NCBI GenBank assembly: GCA_022072165.1
Contig: JAJVIF010000004.1
Span: 143,667-207,666 of the forward strand
Direction of reading: 5' to 3'
Source: a bacterium
Lineage (GTDB): Bacteria; JAJVIF01
Length of the DNA: 64,000 nt
Below, piece by piece: positions 16,479 to 25,212 of the stretch. The stretch's first letter is position 1, and each line of letters begins with the position of its first letter. Under the pieces are notes generated by a model, which made no database searches, was not told the origin of the DNA, and was given only the letters and a program-made list of their open reading frames with translations. A program made the translations under genes and the position numbers.

Positions 16479-18125
16479 ATGCGCGCTCTGCTCCTCCTCA
16501 GTCTCGCACTGGGGGCCCTCAGTGTGACCGCCTGCGCCCATGTGGTCACCGGTCCCCGCTTCAAAGACCAGATCCCCAAGGGGCAGACCTACTTTGGGGA
16601 AGTCTTCTCCCCAGTCCATTTCACCAGCGCCAGCCCGGTCAAAGTCCCCCTGGGGAACGACCAGGGGTACTTCCTGGTGGCTGCCATCGATGGATCGCTC
16701 TACTCCTATGACATCGTGCAGGGGAAGCGTCGCGAAAAGCGTCCCTGGGCCAAGCTCCCGAAAGGGGTCCGCGGGACTCCGGTTTTTGACCCCAGCCACA
16801 AACACCTGATTTTGGGGACGTACGACCGCAAGGTCTATGCGCTGGACATGCACAGCAGCGCAGAGCACTGGGCGGTACCGGTCGATGGCTATGTCCAGGC
16901 ACCGGTAGCCCTCATCGGTCAAACCGCAGTCGTGGGGACCTTACGCGGGACCGTCTATGGGCTCGCGTCGATCGATGGCTCCATCCAGTGGCAGTACAAA
17001 TTGGGCGGCGAGGTCTATGGGCAGGCGGGTGTGCATCCGGACTGGCCCCAGCGAGCGGTCGTCTCGAACTCCCGCGGCAAACTCGCGGTTCTGAACACCG
17101 CGACCGGCGACGCCCTCGCGGAATTTCAGGCGGACTCTGGTCTGCACGATGGCGTGGCGGTCACGCTCATCGATGGCGCGCCACGGCTCTTCTTCGGCAC
17201 CGACAAGGGGGAGGTCCAGGCCTGGGATGTGCCGGCCAGTGGTGCCCCGGCACGCGTCTGGTCGCAGGACGCTGGGGGAGAGGTCTGGGCGACTCCAGCG
17301 CTGGCCCCCCGGGGAACCGGTGGTGCCGGCTGGGATGGTGTCGGGGTGTACGTCGTCACCACAAACTCCCGGGTGCTGGCGCTGCAGGGTGACACCGGCG
17401 CAACTTTGTGGGAGCGGACACTGGAGCCGGTGGATCGACTCCATGCCACGCCGCTGGTGGCCGGGGACCGGATGTACCTGGGGTCGCTGAATCATCACCT
17501 GTACTGCCTGCAGCGGGAGGATGGCACCACCCTCTGGGACTACGAGGCGTATGGCGAGTTCCGGACCGCCCCGATTCTCGATGCAGGTCGCATCATCGCT
17601 GTCTCCAACGACCACTTTCTGTATGCCCTCACCTGGGACACGGGCGAACCCCTCATCGGGGAAAAGCAGATCGCTACGGCTCCGCCGGTCCTCGACCTGA
17701 CCCGCGAGGTGCTGGGAGCGGGCGGGATCACCGCCGAAGCCCCCCTGGATGACCAGGTCCTGCAACAGGAAGTCACGCCAGTCATCAACGACCTGATCGC
17801 GGCACTGGCGACAGGCGACGCCAAGGCTCTGACTCCCTTTCTGGCCGAAAATGACCAGGTCCGGCAATCGACATTTGCGGTGGCGATTCAGGACAACTTC
17901 CGCCCTTATGTGCTGCAGCAGCATGAGGTCCGGACCGTGATTCCGGCGACCGCTGGCGATCTTGTGGCGATTGTGAATGTCCAGGGAGTCCAGGCGGGTC
18001 AGCCGATCCGGATGGTGCTGACCCTGCGGCTGCTGAAAGACGCGAGTCAGACGCCAGTCTGGCGGGTGGAGCCCTCCACGCTGAAGCCGGAAAATGTCCT
18101 GCAGGTCCCGGTGGTTCGCAACTAA
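16479..18125 (+). CDS. PQQ-type beta-propeller lipoprotein
   Basis: A 548-residue lipoprotein: MRALLLLSLALGALSVTAC with lipobox VTAC. Residues ~30-410 carry repeated PQQ/BamB-like blades (GSLYSYDIVQGK, KVYALDMHSSAEHWAV, GTVYGLASIDGSIQWQY, RVLALQGDTGATLWE, HLYCLQREDGTTLWDY, FLYALTWDTGEPL). Residues ~430-548 form an NTF2-like tail (LIAALATGDAKALTPFLAEN). The propeller could scaffold outer-membrane assembly as BamB does, but the tail and the lack of bam neighbours make this uncertain. The ATG at 16479 is chosen over an upstream one at 16413 because it gives a proper signal peptide. Confidence 0.8.
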   Translation: MRALLLLSLALGALSVTACAHVVTGPRFKDQIPKGQTYFGEVFSPVHFTSASPVKVPLGNDQGYFLVAAIDGSLYSYDIVQGKRREKRPWAKLPKGVRGTPVFDPSHKHLILGTYDRKVYALDMHSSAEHWAVPVDGYVQAPVALIGQTAVVGTLRGTVYGLASIDGSIQWQYKLGGEVYGQAGVHPDWPQRAVVSNSRGKLAVLNTATGDALAEFQADSGLHDGVAVTLIDGAPRLFFGTDKGEVQAWDVPASGAPARVWSQDAGGEVWATPALAPRGTGGAGWDGVGVYVVTTNSRVLALQGDTGATLWERTLEPVDRLHATPLVAGDRMYLGSLNHHLYCLQREDGTTLWDYEAYGEFRTAPILDAGRIIAVSNDHFLYALTWDTGEPLIGEKQIATAPPVLDLTREVLGAGGITAEAPLDDQVLQQEVTPVINDLIAALATGDAKALTPFLAENDQVRQSTFAVAIQDNFRPYVLQQHEVRTVIPATAGDLVAIVNVQGVQAGQPIRMVLTLRLLKDASQTPVWRVEPSTLKPENVLQVPVVRN

Positions 18126-18135
18126 AGAGCGGGAG

Positions 18136-19491
18136 CTATGCGCCCTGTCCCACCATCTCGTCCATGTTGAGATCGGTGGCGAGCTTCTTGAGGATGGTCC
18201 AGGTTTTCTGCCGATCGCCCCAGTCGACAAACAGGGTGATGTCGGCCTGTGACGTGATCACTTCCAGCACATTGATCCCTTCTGTCGCGAGGGGTCGCAT
18301 GATTTGCTCCAGGACACCGGGGGCATCGATGAATTTGGGGCTCGCGATGTTGAGGCGGGCGATTCCTTCACGAATCACGAGGGGCTTGATCGCGGGCCAG
18401 TCGGCGAGGGTCGTCGAGAGCTGGCGATAGACCTCCACGGCGCGGTCTTCTGGCAGGTAGACCGCCAGGAAGCCTTCCGTGAGCGAGATGCCATAGAGGG
18501 GGAGTTCCGCCACCCGCACGAGACGTCCGAGCTGCCCTAACAGTTCATTCGCTTCGAAGAGGCGATGCCCCACCAGCGTAAGCATGGTGAGTCGCTGGGG
18601 GGTGCTCCGGAGGAGGGCGCGATAGAACCCTGAAATCTCGGTGCCGCCGGTGGCGTAGTCGGGTTCGTCGTAGTGCACGACCCGGGCTTTAAAGCGGTCG
18701 GTTTTGTACTCGAGGCTCTTGGGATGCAGGACCTGCGCTCCCGCCTTCGCCATGGAGTCGATTTCCTCAATCGTGAGATGCCGGATGGTGGTCGGCTGCG
18801 CCACGACCCGGGGGTCCGCCTGCAGAATGCCCGGTGTGTCGGTGACGATGATCACCTGATTGGCAGCGCAGAGCTTCGCGAGCATGAATGCCGTGACATC
18901 AGAGCCTCCGCGCCCCAGCGTGGTGAGTCGTCCACCGGTGGTCTCGGCGAGGAATCCGGTCACGACGGGGATGACCCCTTCGGCGATGAGCCGCTGGAGT
19001 CCATCGCGCGCCCGGTCCCGGCTCAGGTCCTCTTCCAGCTCGACCGACACCTGCTGATTGACTTTGCTGGCCGCCAGACTCTGCCCCCCCAGTTCCCGTA
19101 CGAGCAATGGCCAGCGGGGGTCGCCGGGGACAATCGCAGCGGCGCGTCCGCCGAGGGCGGTCAGGGCCGCTTTGAAGACATACGCGCTGGTGATTTCTCC
19201 CTGTGCCGCGACCGTGATCAGGTCCTGGGGGTCGGGATGCTCGCCGCTGGCGGCAGTGGCGATGTCGATCAGTTCCGATGTCTGATTCCCCATCGCGGAC
19301 ACCACAATCAGCAAATCGTGGGTTGCCTGCAGCTGCAGAACATGCTGCGCCAGCTGCTGGATACGAACGGGGTCACCGAGCGTCTTGCCCCCAAACTTGA
19401 GGACCAGGAGTTCGCGTACGGCAAGGGGGGGCGTTTCCGGCTCCGGTGACATGCCCGACCACTCAGCATCCGGTACGCCATTCTGGGTCAT
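18136..19491 (-). CDS. lysC: Aspartate kinase
   Basis: A 451-residue monofunctional aspartokinase, the first step from aspartate to lysine, threonine, methionine and diaminopimelate. The kinase half starts VLKFGGKTLGDP (family KFGGTS) near residue 30 and contains GRGGSDVTAF and the AQVLHPKS motif. The C-terminal ~150 residues hold paired ACT-like domains (LTLVGHRL, INVLEVITSQADITLFVDW) that usually sense lysine or threonine. The ATG overlaps the stop of lysA by four bases, so the two are translationally coupled. Overall length is normal. Confidence 0.93.
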   Translation of the reverse strand: MTQNGVPDAEWSGMSPEPETPPLAVRELLVLKFGGKTLGDPVRIQQLAQHVLQLQATHDLLIVVSAMGNQTSELIDIATAASGEHPDPQDLITVAAQGEITSAYVFKAALTALGGRAAAIVPGDPRWPLLVRELGGQSLAASKVNQQVSVELEEDLSRDRARDGLQRLIAEGVIPVVTGFLAETTGGRLTTLGRGGSDVTAFMLAKLCAANQVIIVTDTPGILQADPRVVAQPTTIRHLTIEEIDSMAKAGAQVLHPKSLEYKTDRFKARVVHYDEPDYATGGTEISGFYRALLRSTPQRLTMLTLVGHRLFEANELLGQLGRLVRVAELPLYGISLTEGFLAVYLPEDRAVEVYRQLSTTLADWPAIKPLVIREGIARLNIASPKFIDAPGVLEQIMRPLATEGINVLEVITSQADITLFVDWGDRQKTWTILKKLATDLNMDEMVGQGA

Positions 19492-20786
19492 GCGGGGAGC
19501 TCGTGCGGAAAATAGAGATCGCGCCGCCCCAGATCATCGGGTTGCTCGCGGTCGCGGATCAGCGAGAAACTCGCGCCATCCACGAGGACTTCTGCCGGAC
19601 GGAGTCGCCCGTTGTACTGCATCTGCATGGCGTAGCTGTAAGCCCCTACGCAGGCCTGGGCGAGGAGGGCATCCCGCTCAAGGAGCGGGAGCTCGACATC
19701 CAGCGCCAGAAAGTCGCCGGACTCGCAGAGTGGCCCCACGAGATCGACCAACGCGCTTTCGTTGGTATCCACCACCGGCACCACCGGATGTCGGGCGTGA
19801 TAGAGGGCAGGACGCAGGTTGTCGCTCATGCCGGCATCCACCACCAGGAACGATTTCGCCGGAGTTGTCTTGACTCCCCGCACGGACATCACGAGCATCG
19901 CGGATTCGGCAAAGAGGTAGCGCCCTGGTTCCTGTCGCAGACGCCAGTCGGTGCCCTGCAGACGGCTCGCCAGTCCGGCAGTGTATTCCCCCAACGGGAA
20001 GCGGTCGCCTGCCAGATAGGGGATGGCGAAGCCGCCGCCAAGGGAGAGATCAGTCAGGGGCCAGCCATCGGCGCGAAGGATTGCGCCCTGTTCCAGCATC
20101 CAGTCGAGGGCCTGCAGCAGGGGAGCGGGGTCCGCGATCTGACTGCCGATGTGGCAATGGAGCCCGGTGAGCAGCAACTGAGGATGCTGTCGCAGAAAGT
20201 CGAGCACGGCCGGCAGGTCGGCGGGGGGGATGCCGAATTTGCTGGAGGCGAGTCCGGTCGCCAGGTAGGGATGTGTTTCGGCATCGATGGCGGGATTGAG
20301 CCGGAGAGCGACCGGGACCATGTCGCGGCCGGTGATGGCGGCAGTCTCGACCAGGGCCGGGAGTTCGAACAGGGCATCGATGACGATCTGCCCGACTTCC
20401 ATCCGGTGCGCCCGGATGAGATCTGCTTCGCCCTTCCCGTTGCCATTCAGCACCAGTTCGGTCCCCTCGAAGCCAGCGGCATCGGCGCGATGCAGTTCCC
20501 CGAGGGAAGCGGCATCCGCCCCAAAGCCCTGAGTTCGCAGGAGATGGAGGAGGGTCAGATTGTCATTCGCCTTCAGTGCGACATGATGCTTCACCCGCAG
20601 GTCCCCAAAGGCCTGCAGGTAGGTCGCAGCGCGCTGCATCAGCGCCTGCTGTGAATAGACAAAGAGAGGAGTCCCAAAGCGCCTGGCCAGCTCCACCAGG
20701 GGGACTTCTTCCACCCAGAGGGTGCCATCGCGGTAGGTGAAGGCGGGGCCATAGGGAGCGATGCGCTGGGGGTAGTCGACAGTCAT
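19488..20786 (-). CDS. lysA: Diaminopimelate decarboxylase
   Basis: A 432-residue PLP-dependent decarboxylase that makes lysine from meso-diaminopimelate. The PLP lysine is in HHVALKAN near residue 68. The GGGFAIPY phosphate-binding loop, the VDAGMSDNLRPALYHARHPV block and GPLCESGDFLA (catalytic Cys) are all present. Fold-type III barrel and beta domain are complete, and the length is typical. It is the first gene of lysA-lysC. The next gene upstream is on the same strand 130 bases away, beyond a terminator. A TTTAAT lies 9 bases before the ATG; no Shine-Dalgarno is clear. Confidence 0.95.
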   Translation of the reverse strand: MTVDYPQRIAPYGPAFTYRDGTLWVEEVPLVELARRFGTPLFVYSQQALMQRAATYLQAFGDLRVKHHVALKANDNLTLLHLLRTQGFGADAASLGELHRADAAGFEGTELVLNGNGKGEADLIRAHRMEVGQIVIDALFELPALVETAAITGRDMVPVALRLNPAIDAETHPYLATGLASSKFGIPPADLPAVLDFLRQHPQLLLTGLHCHIGSQIADPAPLLQALDWMLEQGAILRADGWPLTDLSLGGGFAIPYLAGDRFPLGEYTAGLASRLQGTDWRLRQEPGRYLFAESAMLVMSVRGVKTTPAKSFLVVDAGMSDNLRPALYHARHPVVPVVDTNESALVDLVGPLCESGDFLALDVELPLLERDALLAQACVGAYSYAMQMQYNGRLRPAEVLVDGASFSLIRDREQPDDLGRRDLYFPHELPA

Positions 20787-20843
20787 ACGCCGGTCATTAA
20801 AGCACCGGACCTGCTGTGAGGTGGCAATGGCGGGGAGATGCCC

Positions 20844-20880
20844 AAAAAGCGAACCGCCCTGTCCAGTCAGGACAGGGCGG
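20844..20880 (-). terminator. Rho-independent terminator after the HicB-like gene
   Basis: A perfect 11-bp stem (CCGCCCTGTCC / GGACAGGGCGG, 20854-20880) with a 5-base loop. On the minus strand it is followed by TTCGCTTTTT. It separates the HicB-like gene from lysA. Confidence 0.75.
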
Positions 20881-20918
20881 CGATCAGCTTTCCGAAGGGG
20901 GAGCAGGCAGGGGAGTCG

Positions 20919-21155
20919 CTAGTTTGCGGAGGGCATTTTGATCGCGACGACATCCACCACCGGCTCCTGAGCAAAGTCCGGGGGGACGAGGTCGCCGGAC
21001 TGCGCGACGACCAGCTGAATGGCCTCGGCAATCCGGGCCTTCGCCTGCTCCTTCGTGGTACCGAAGGACTGAACTTCGGGGAGGGCCGGGACCGAAGCGA
21101 GATAGCCATCTTCGCAAGGCTGCAAAATGACCCGATAACTGAGGTGTGACGACAT
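20919..21155 (-). CDS. HicB-like antitoxin-fold protein (solo)
   Basis: A 78-residue protein of the HicB type (PF15919): SYRVILQPCEDGYLASVPAL, then LPEVQSFGTTKEQAKARIAE, the partial RNase H-like fold. HicB usually neutralises the HicA mRNA interferase, with a DNA-binding tail for autoregulation. Here there is no adjacent HicA and no C-terminal ribbon-helix-helix or HTH, only a short tail (VVDVVAIKMPSAN). Solo HicB-like proteins are common and their role is unclear. The start at 21155 has AAAGGA about 10 bases upstream; an earlier start would add 26 unrelated residues. Confidence 0.75.
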   Translation of the reverse strand: MSSHLSYRVILQPCEDGYLASVPALPEVQSFGTTKEQAKARIAEAIQLVVAQSGDLVPPDFAQEPVVDVVAIKMPSAN

Positions 21156-21576
21156 GGGGGGGATCCTTTGTCGGATGCGCCTGGAATGTGTAATGCCTGT
21201 GGTTGCTGAGAGGTTCAGACCAGCCGTTGTCACTTCGGTCTTAAGGCGAGTTTACCCGCCTGAGACGTCCTGAACAAGGGGAGGCCCAGGGGGTATACCT
21301 CTGTGACCCGGCGTCGACATCGCCATGGGTCAGACTGGCGACATGGCACGCCCGGGAACAACAGTGGTTTGGCAGGCAGGGTCGACCTAATATCGCGTAA
21401 GTGGAAGACGCTGGAACCGGAGGCGGATCAACGCAGGGGCAGAATTTCGCCGTGCGGTGGGCATCGATTCAACCCAGAGGCAGGCTATGCGCTCTTACGC
21501 CCCGACAGCGGAGACATCGTCCTCGTCGTCCCAACCCGACCGGTCAGCGTTTTGGATCCCCCCAAGGAGGCCTCCT
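21156..21576. other. Intergenic region before the VIT-VWA gene
   Basis: About 420 bases between divergent genes. GGGTATACCT near 21291 could hold a -10 (TATACC), but no -35 fits well. The region remains open in the frame of the VIT-VWA gene from 21457, but lacks a ribosome-binding site there. No repeat or RNA was recognised. Confidence 0.4.
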
Positions 21577-24165
21577 GTGCCCCCCGAACGATTCGCCACT
21601 TCCTTCACTCCGTTAGTGCGCATATTTGATCCCTCCCGACTCCTGCAAGCCGGCCTGTGGGCCGGTCTGGCGGGACTGCTGGTATTGCAAAGCGGACCCA
21701 GCCGCGCACAAACGGTCGGCATCGCGCCTCCGGGGATGCCTCCGCCCGACCGGCCCTGGCAGCCGCCGGACCGGGTCGCGCCCCATCCGATCATCACGCG
21801 CAATTTGTCATTGCTGAAGTACCAGGCGGCCATCAGCATCACCAATGGCATGGCGACCACCCGGGTCACTCTCGATTTTCGCAATGACACACCCAGCACC
21901 CTGGAGGGGGACTTTGTGTTCCCGGTCCCGGCGGGGGCGATTCTGTCGGATTTCGCGTTGCGGGATGGTGATCAGCGGCTGAAGCCGGAGTTGCTGGAAG
22001 CCGAGCACGCCCGGCAGTGGTACCTCGACATCGTGCGGCAGGCGATCGATCCTGGGCTGCTGGAGTATGTGAATCAGTCGGCGTATCGCGTGCGGGCCTT
22101 CCCGTTCACCGCCGGGCAGACCCGGTCGATTGAGATTTCCTTTACGCATCAGCTCCCTTCCCGGGGGAGCCTGCGGCACTACACCCTGCCGCTGCAGTTC
22201 GCCGCACCGAATGTGAATCTGATCCGGAATCTCCAGATGATGCCGGAGACTTCCGGTCGTCCTGCAAATGCCATCGCGCCGGTGCCCCGGATGCCCGCAC
22301 CGATGCCGCCGCCTGCGGCGACCTTTGTCGCCACCGTGGAACTGAACGACACCACGGGCCTGGGGGCCATCACCTGCCCGACCCACGGTCTGTCGTTGAG
22401 TCGGGATGGCGCGCAAAAAGCACATGGGAATGTCGAGGGGACCATCACGCCGAGCGCCGGGACGTTCGAGTTGCTCATCGGACGCGCCTCGGAAGAGTTC
22501 GCGGCCTCGATGATCGCGTATCCCGGCGAACGGGGAGAGGATGGCTACTTCACCCTCACGATCTATCCCTCGACCCGGGGCATCAGCCAGGTGCTCCCCA
22601 AAAATGTTGTGCTGGTGCTGGACACCTCGGGGTCCATGGATGGCGAAAAATGGCAGCAGGCCCGGGAGGCGCTGCAGTATGTCGTGGACCATCTGGGACC
22701 AGACGACAAGCTGTCGCTCATCGACTATGACGATCTGGTGAACGAAGCCTGGAAGGGATTCAAGCCAGCGTCAGCACCGGTCAGGCAGGAAGCCCGCAGC
22801 TATCTCGCGAGCCTGTCTGCCGATGGCGGGACCAACATCTATGACGCGTTGCGGCGGGGCTCTCAAACCATTGCCGGGAACTCCCGGGAGGGACGTCCGG
22901 AGTATCTGCTTTTCTTCACCGATGGCCTGCCGACAGTGGGTCAGACTGACCCGGCGTCGATCCTGGGGATGATGGAGTCATCGCTGCCAGCGCATGTCCG
23001 GCTCTTCACGTTCGGGGTGGGCTATGACGTCAACACGCAGCTGCTGAACTCACTGGGACGGAATCACCGGGGAGCCAGCGACTATGTGGAGCCGAATCAG
23101 AGCATCGAGAGCGTGGTGTCGGCGTTCTACCAGAAGATCCAGCATCCGGCGCTGACCGATGTTGCCATCGACTGGGGCGGCCTCCAGGTCTACGACCTGA
23201 TGCCCAATCAGAGTGTCGATCTCTTTCATGGCACCCAGCTCACGCTGGCCGGGCGGTATCGCGGTACGCCACCGGCGAACCTGACCCTGCGACTCAGCGG
23301 CAAGGCGGGCAATCAGAGCAAAACGATTCCGCTGACGATTCCAAGCCAGCCGAGTCGGGAAGCGAGCTTCGTGCCCCGGCTGTGGGCGAATTTCCGGGTC
23401 GCACGGCTGCTGGAGCAGCTGCAGGCGCAGCCGGGGAACGCTGAATTGCTGGAACAGGTACGGAGCCTTGCCATGCGCTACGGCATCGTGACGCCTTACA
23501 CCAGCTACCTGGTCCGTGAGGACCTCCGCTTCACCAGCGAAGGGCAGCGGGATGCGCTGATGGAGCGTGCGGCCCCCGCTCCGGTCAGTGGCTACGGTGC
23601 CGTCCAGAAGTCCCAGAGTCTGAATCGTCGTGCCGACCAGGCACAGCTGGGAGGGAGTGGCGGTGGTGCATGGAACGCGGTGGCGGATGAGGAGATCGCC
23701 GACGAGGACAGGGCGGCGTTTGAGGCCAACAAGCAGGGGCCGACGATCGATGGGCAGCCGCCAGCGGTCGCCAATGCCCTGCCGGTGCAGTTCATGAACC
23801 AGCTCGGGAATCTCACCTTCCTGCAGGCCGGCATCGGGATGGTCGACAGCCGGTATGACCCCGCCGGGAATGTCCGGGTCGTGCAGGTCGCGGCCTTCTC
23901 GGATCGGTATCTCGCGCTGCTGAAGGCGGTGCCTAACCTGGGACGGTTGCTGTCGCAGAGCGCCGAAGTGACCGTGATGGTAGGTCCGGACCTCGTGTTG
24001 CAGACTGTGCTGACCGATACGCGTCAGCAGCCCGTGAGCGAGTCGCAGGTCAACGCGCTGCGGGCACAATCGGGGGACAAGAGTCCGGCAGGCTATCGCT
24101 CCGCTTCGGACCAGGAATGGCAGGAGCTGATCGCGGCACTGAAGACAGGGTACTTCGAGGGGTAG
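21577..24165 (+). CDS. VIT and VWA domain exported protein
   Basis: An 862-residue protein. The start is GTG at 21577, fixed by a perfect AAGGAGG at 21564-21570 six bases upstream. Its signal-like segment is LLQAGLWAGLAGLLVLQSG, ending SRAQT. Residues ~65-195 form a VIT domain (inter-alpha-trypsin inhibitor type: TLEGDFVFPVPAGAILSDF, AHARQWYLDIVRQAID-like). Residues ~340-510 form a VWA domain with an intact MIDAS (VLDTSGSMDGEKW, near residue 346) and DGGTNIYDAL. The C-terminal ~300 residues have no known motif. VIT-VWA proteins are usually secreted or membrane-bound and adhesive. It stands alone, with palindromic repeats after its stop. Confidence 0.88.
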   Translation: MPPERFATSFTPLVRIFDPSRLLQAGLWAGLAGLLVLQSGPSRAQTVGIAPPGMPPPDRPWQPPDRVAPHPIITRNLSLLKYQAAISITNGMATTRVTLDFRNDTPSTLEGDFVFPVPAGAILSDFALRDGDQRLKPELLEAEHARQWYLDIVRQAIDPGLLEYVNQSAYRVRAFPFTAGQTRSIEISFTHQLPSRGSLRHYTLPLQFAAPNVNLIRNLQMMPETSGRPANAIAPVPRMPAPMPPPAATFVATVELNDTTGLGAITCPTHGLSLSRDGAQKAHGNVEGTITPSAGTFELLIGRASEEFAASMIAYPGERGEDGYFTLTIYPSTRGISQVLPKNVVLVLDTSGSMDGEKWQQAREALQYVVDHLGPDDKLSLIDYDDLVNEAWKGFKPASAPVRQEARSYLASLSADGGTNIYDALRRGSQTIAGNSREGRPEYLLFFTDGLPTVGQTDPASILGMMESSLPAHVRLFTFGVGYDVNTQLLNSLGRNHRGASDYVEPNQSIESVVSAFYQKIQHPALTDVAIDWGGLQVYDLMPNQSVDLFHGTQLTLAGRYRGTPPANLTLRLSGKAGNQSKTIPLTIPSQPSREASFVPRLWANFRVARLLEQLQAQPGNAELLEQVRSLAMRYGIVTPYTSYLVREDLRFTSEGQRDALMERAAPAPVSGYGAVQKSQSLNRRADQAQLGGSGGGAWNAVADEEIADEDRAAFEANKQGPTIDGQPPAVANALPVQFMNQLGNLTFLQAGIGMVDSRYDPAGNVRVVQVAAFSDRYLALLKAVPNLGRLLSQSAEVTVMVGPDLVLQTVLTDTRQQPVSESQVNALRAQSGDKSPAGYRSASDQEWQELIAALKTGYFEG

Positions 24166-24190
24166 CCGACATCGCTAGCGCAACCACGTT

Positions 24191-24296
24191 CCGGCCTCCG
24201 GAATTCCGCCGGAGGCCGGGTCTTGAGACCCGGCTGGTCCAGACAACGCCGGACGCTGACTGCCAGCGCTGGCGGGTCGAGTCTAAAGACTCGACC
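24191..24296. repeat. Palindromic intergenic repeat cluster, copy 1
   Basis: Three dyads lie between convergent genes: CCGGCCTCCG / CGGAGGCCGG (24191-24219), CCGGGTCT-TG-AGACCCGG (24216-24233) and arms GGTCGAGTCT / AGACTCGACC around AA (24275-24296). The GTCT-NN-AGAC core recurs at 56.1-56.3 kb and 60.2 kb. It could also terminate both flanking transcripts. Confidence 0.7.
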
Positions 24297-24328
24297 TCCG
24301 GGGGGAGATGAAATTGCGAACTGGCTGG

Positions 24329-25156
24329 TTACAGCGTCAGGTGCGACGCCACCGAACGGACTTCATTGTGGCTCTGAGCACGGAGCAACTGCGCCAGGCT
24401 CTGCTCAACTTCCACCCGCCACTCGTCGTGGCGCTCCAGCAGGGTCTGGGCGGTCGTCAGATGGACCCGGGCTTCAGAATACTGTCCCGATTGCAATGCC
24501 AGTTCGCCGAGCGTCAGGCTGGCCAGCCCCAGGTTGTAGGCATCCTCATCCGCCGGGCTCAATTCGCGGGCCGACAGCGCTGTGGTACGGGCCTCAGTGA
24601 ACAGACGGGCTTCGTAGTGGATGCGGGCTTGCTGATTGAGTGCATAAGCCGCCATGCCCAGACGCTCGCTGTCGAGTCCCAGCTTTTCCAGTCGCTGCCA
24701 CTGGGTGAGGGAGTCTTCCGTGTCGCCGAGTTCTGCCGATGCCTCAGCGGCGTACTGACAGGCCGCTGCTTGCGCCAGCAAAAAATCGGAGCGAATGGCA
24801 TGGAGATAGGCCTGATGAAAGGTGTCCCGGGCCTGCTCAAAGTCCCGCAATTCGACATGACAATTGCCCAGCGAAAGGAGCGTCTGTGCGATGGATCGTT
24901 CGTCCTGTGCCAGCCGCTCCAGGTCCAGCGCCCGACGGAAGTGGACCATGGCACCCCGGCTGTCACCCTTCATCTGGTGGGCGAGCCCCAGGTTGTGATG
25001 CATGATCCCCTCGCCCTTGGGATCCCCCAACTGCTGCATCGCTCCGAGGCACGAGTGGAAGAGGTTGATCGCCAGGTCATGCCAGCCCTGTGCTGCGGAC
25101 CACTGGGCGAGTCGCTGCAGCAGACAGACCTGGAGGCAATGTAGCAGGCGGGGCAT
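24329..25156 (-). CDS. TPR repeat protein
   Basis: A 275-residue, almost wholly helical protein made of TPR units of about 34-40 residues (IMHHNLGLAHQMKGDSRGAM, AQTLLSLGNCHVELRDFEQA, ALNQQARIHYEARLFTEART). It has no signal peptide or membrane segment and no catalytic motif, so a cytoplasmic protein-binding role is inferred. It is the last gene of a three-gene minus-strand set, 56 bases after the previous stop. TATATT lies 9 bases before its ATG, so it may also have its own start site. Confidence 0.7.
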   Translation of the reverse strand: MPRLLHCLQVCLLQRLAQWSAAQGWHDLAINLFHSCLGAMQQLGDPKGEGIMHHNLGLAHQMKGDSRGAMVHFRRALDLERLAQDERSIAQTLLSLGNCHVELRDFEQARDTFHQAYLHAIRSDFLLAQAAACQYAAEASAELGDTEDSLTQWQRLEKLGLDSERLGMAAYALNQQARIHYEARLFTEARTTALSARELSPADEDAYNLGLASLTLGELALQSGQYSEARVHLTTAQTLLERHDEWRVEVEQSLAQLLRAQSHNEVRSVASHLTL

Positions 25157-25212
25157 AGCCTGACAAATATACCCGGAAAGCCTCGGGTTGGAGGGTATCG
25201 GGAGCCAAAAAT

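Noticed and set aside
20787-20918. Possible lysine riboswitch before lysA
   Set aside because: The space is filled by the HicB terminator and is too short for the multi-helix lysine aptamer.
21457-21576. N-terminal extension of the VIT-VWA protein from ATG 21457
   Set aside because: The GTG at 21577 has a perfect AAGGAGG at ideal spacing and places the signal peptide near the start.
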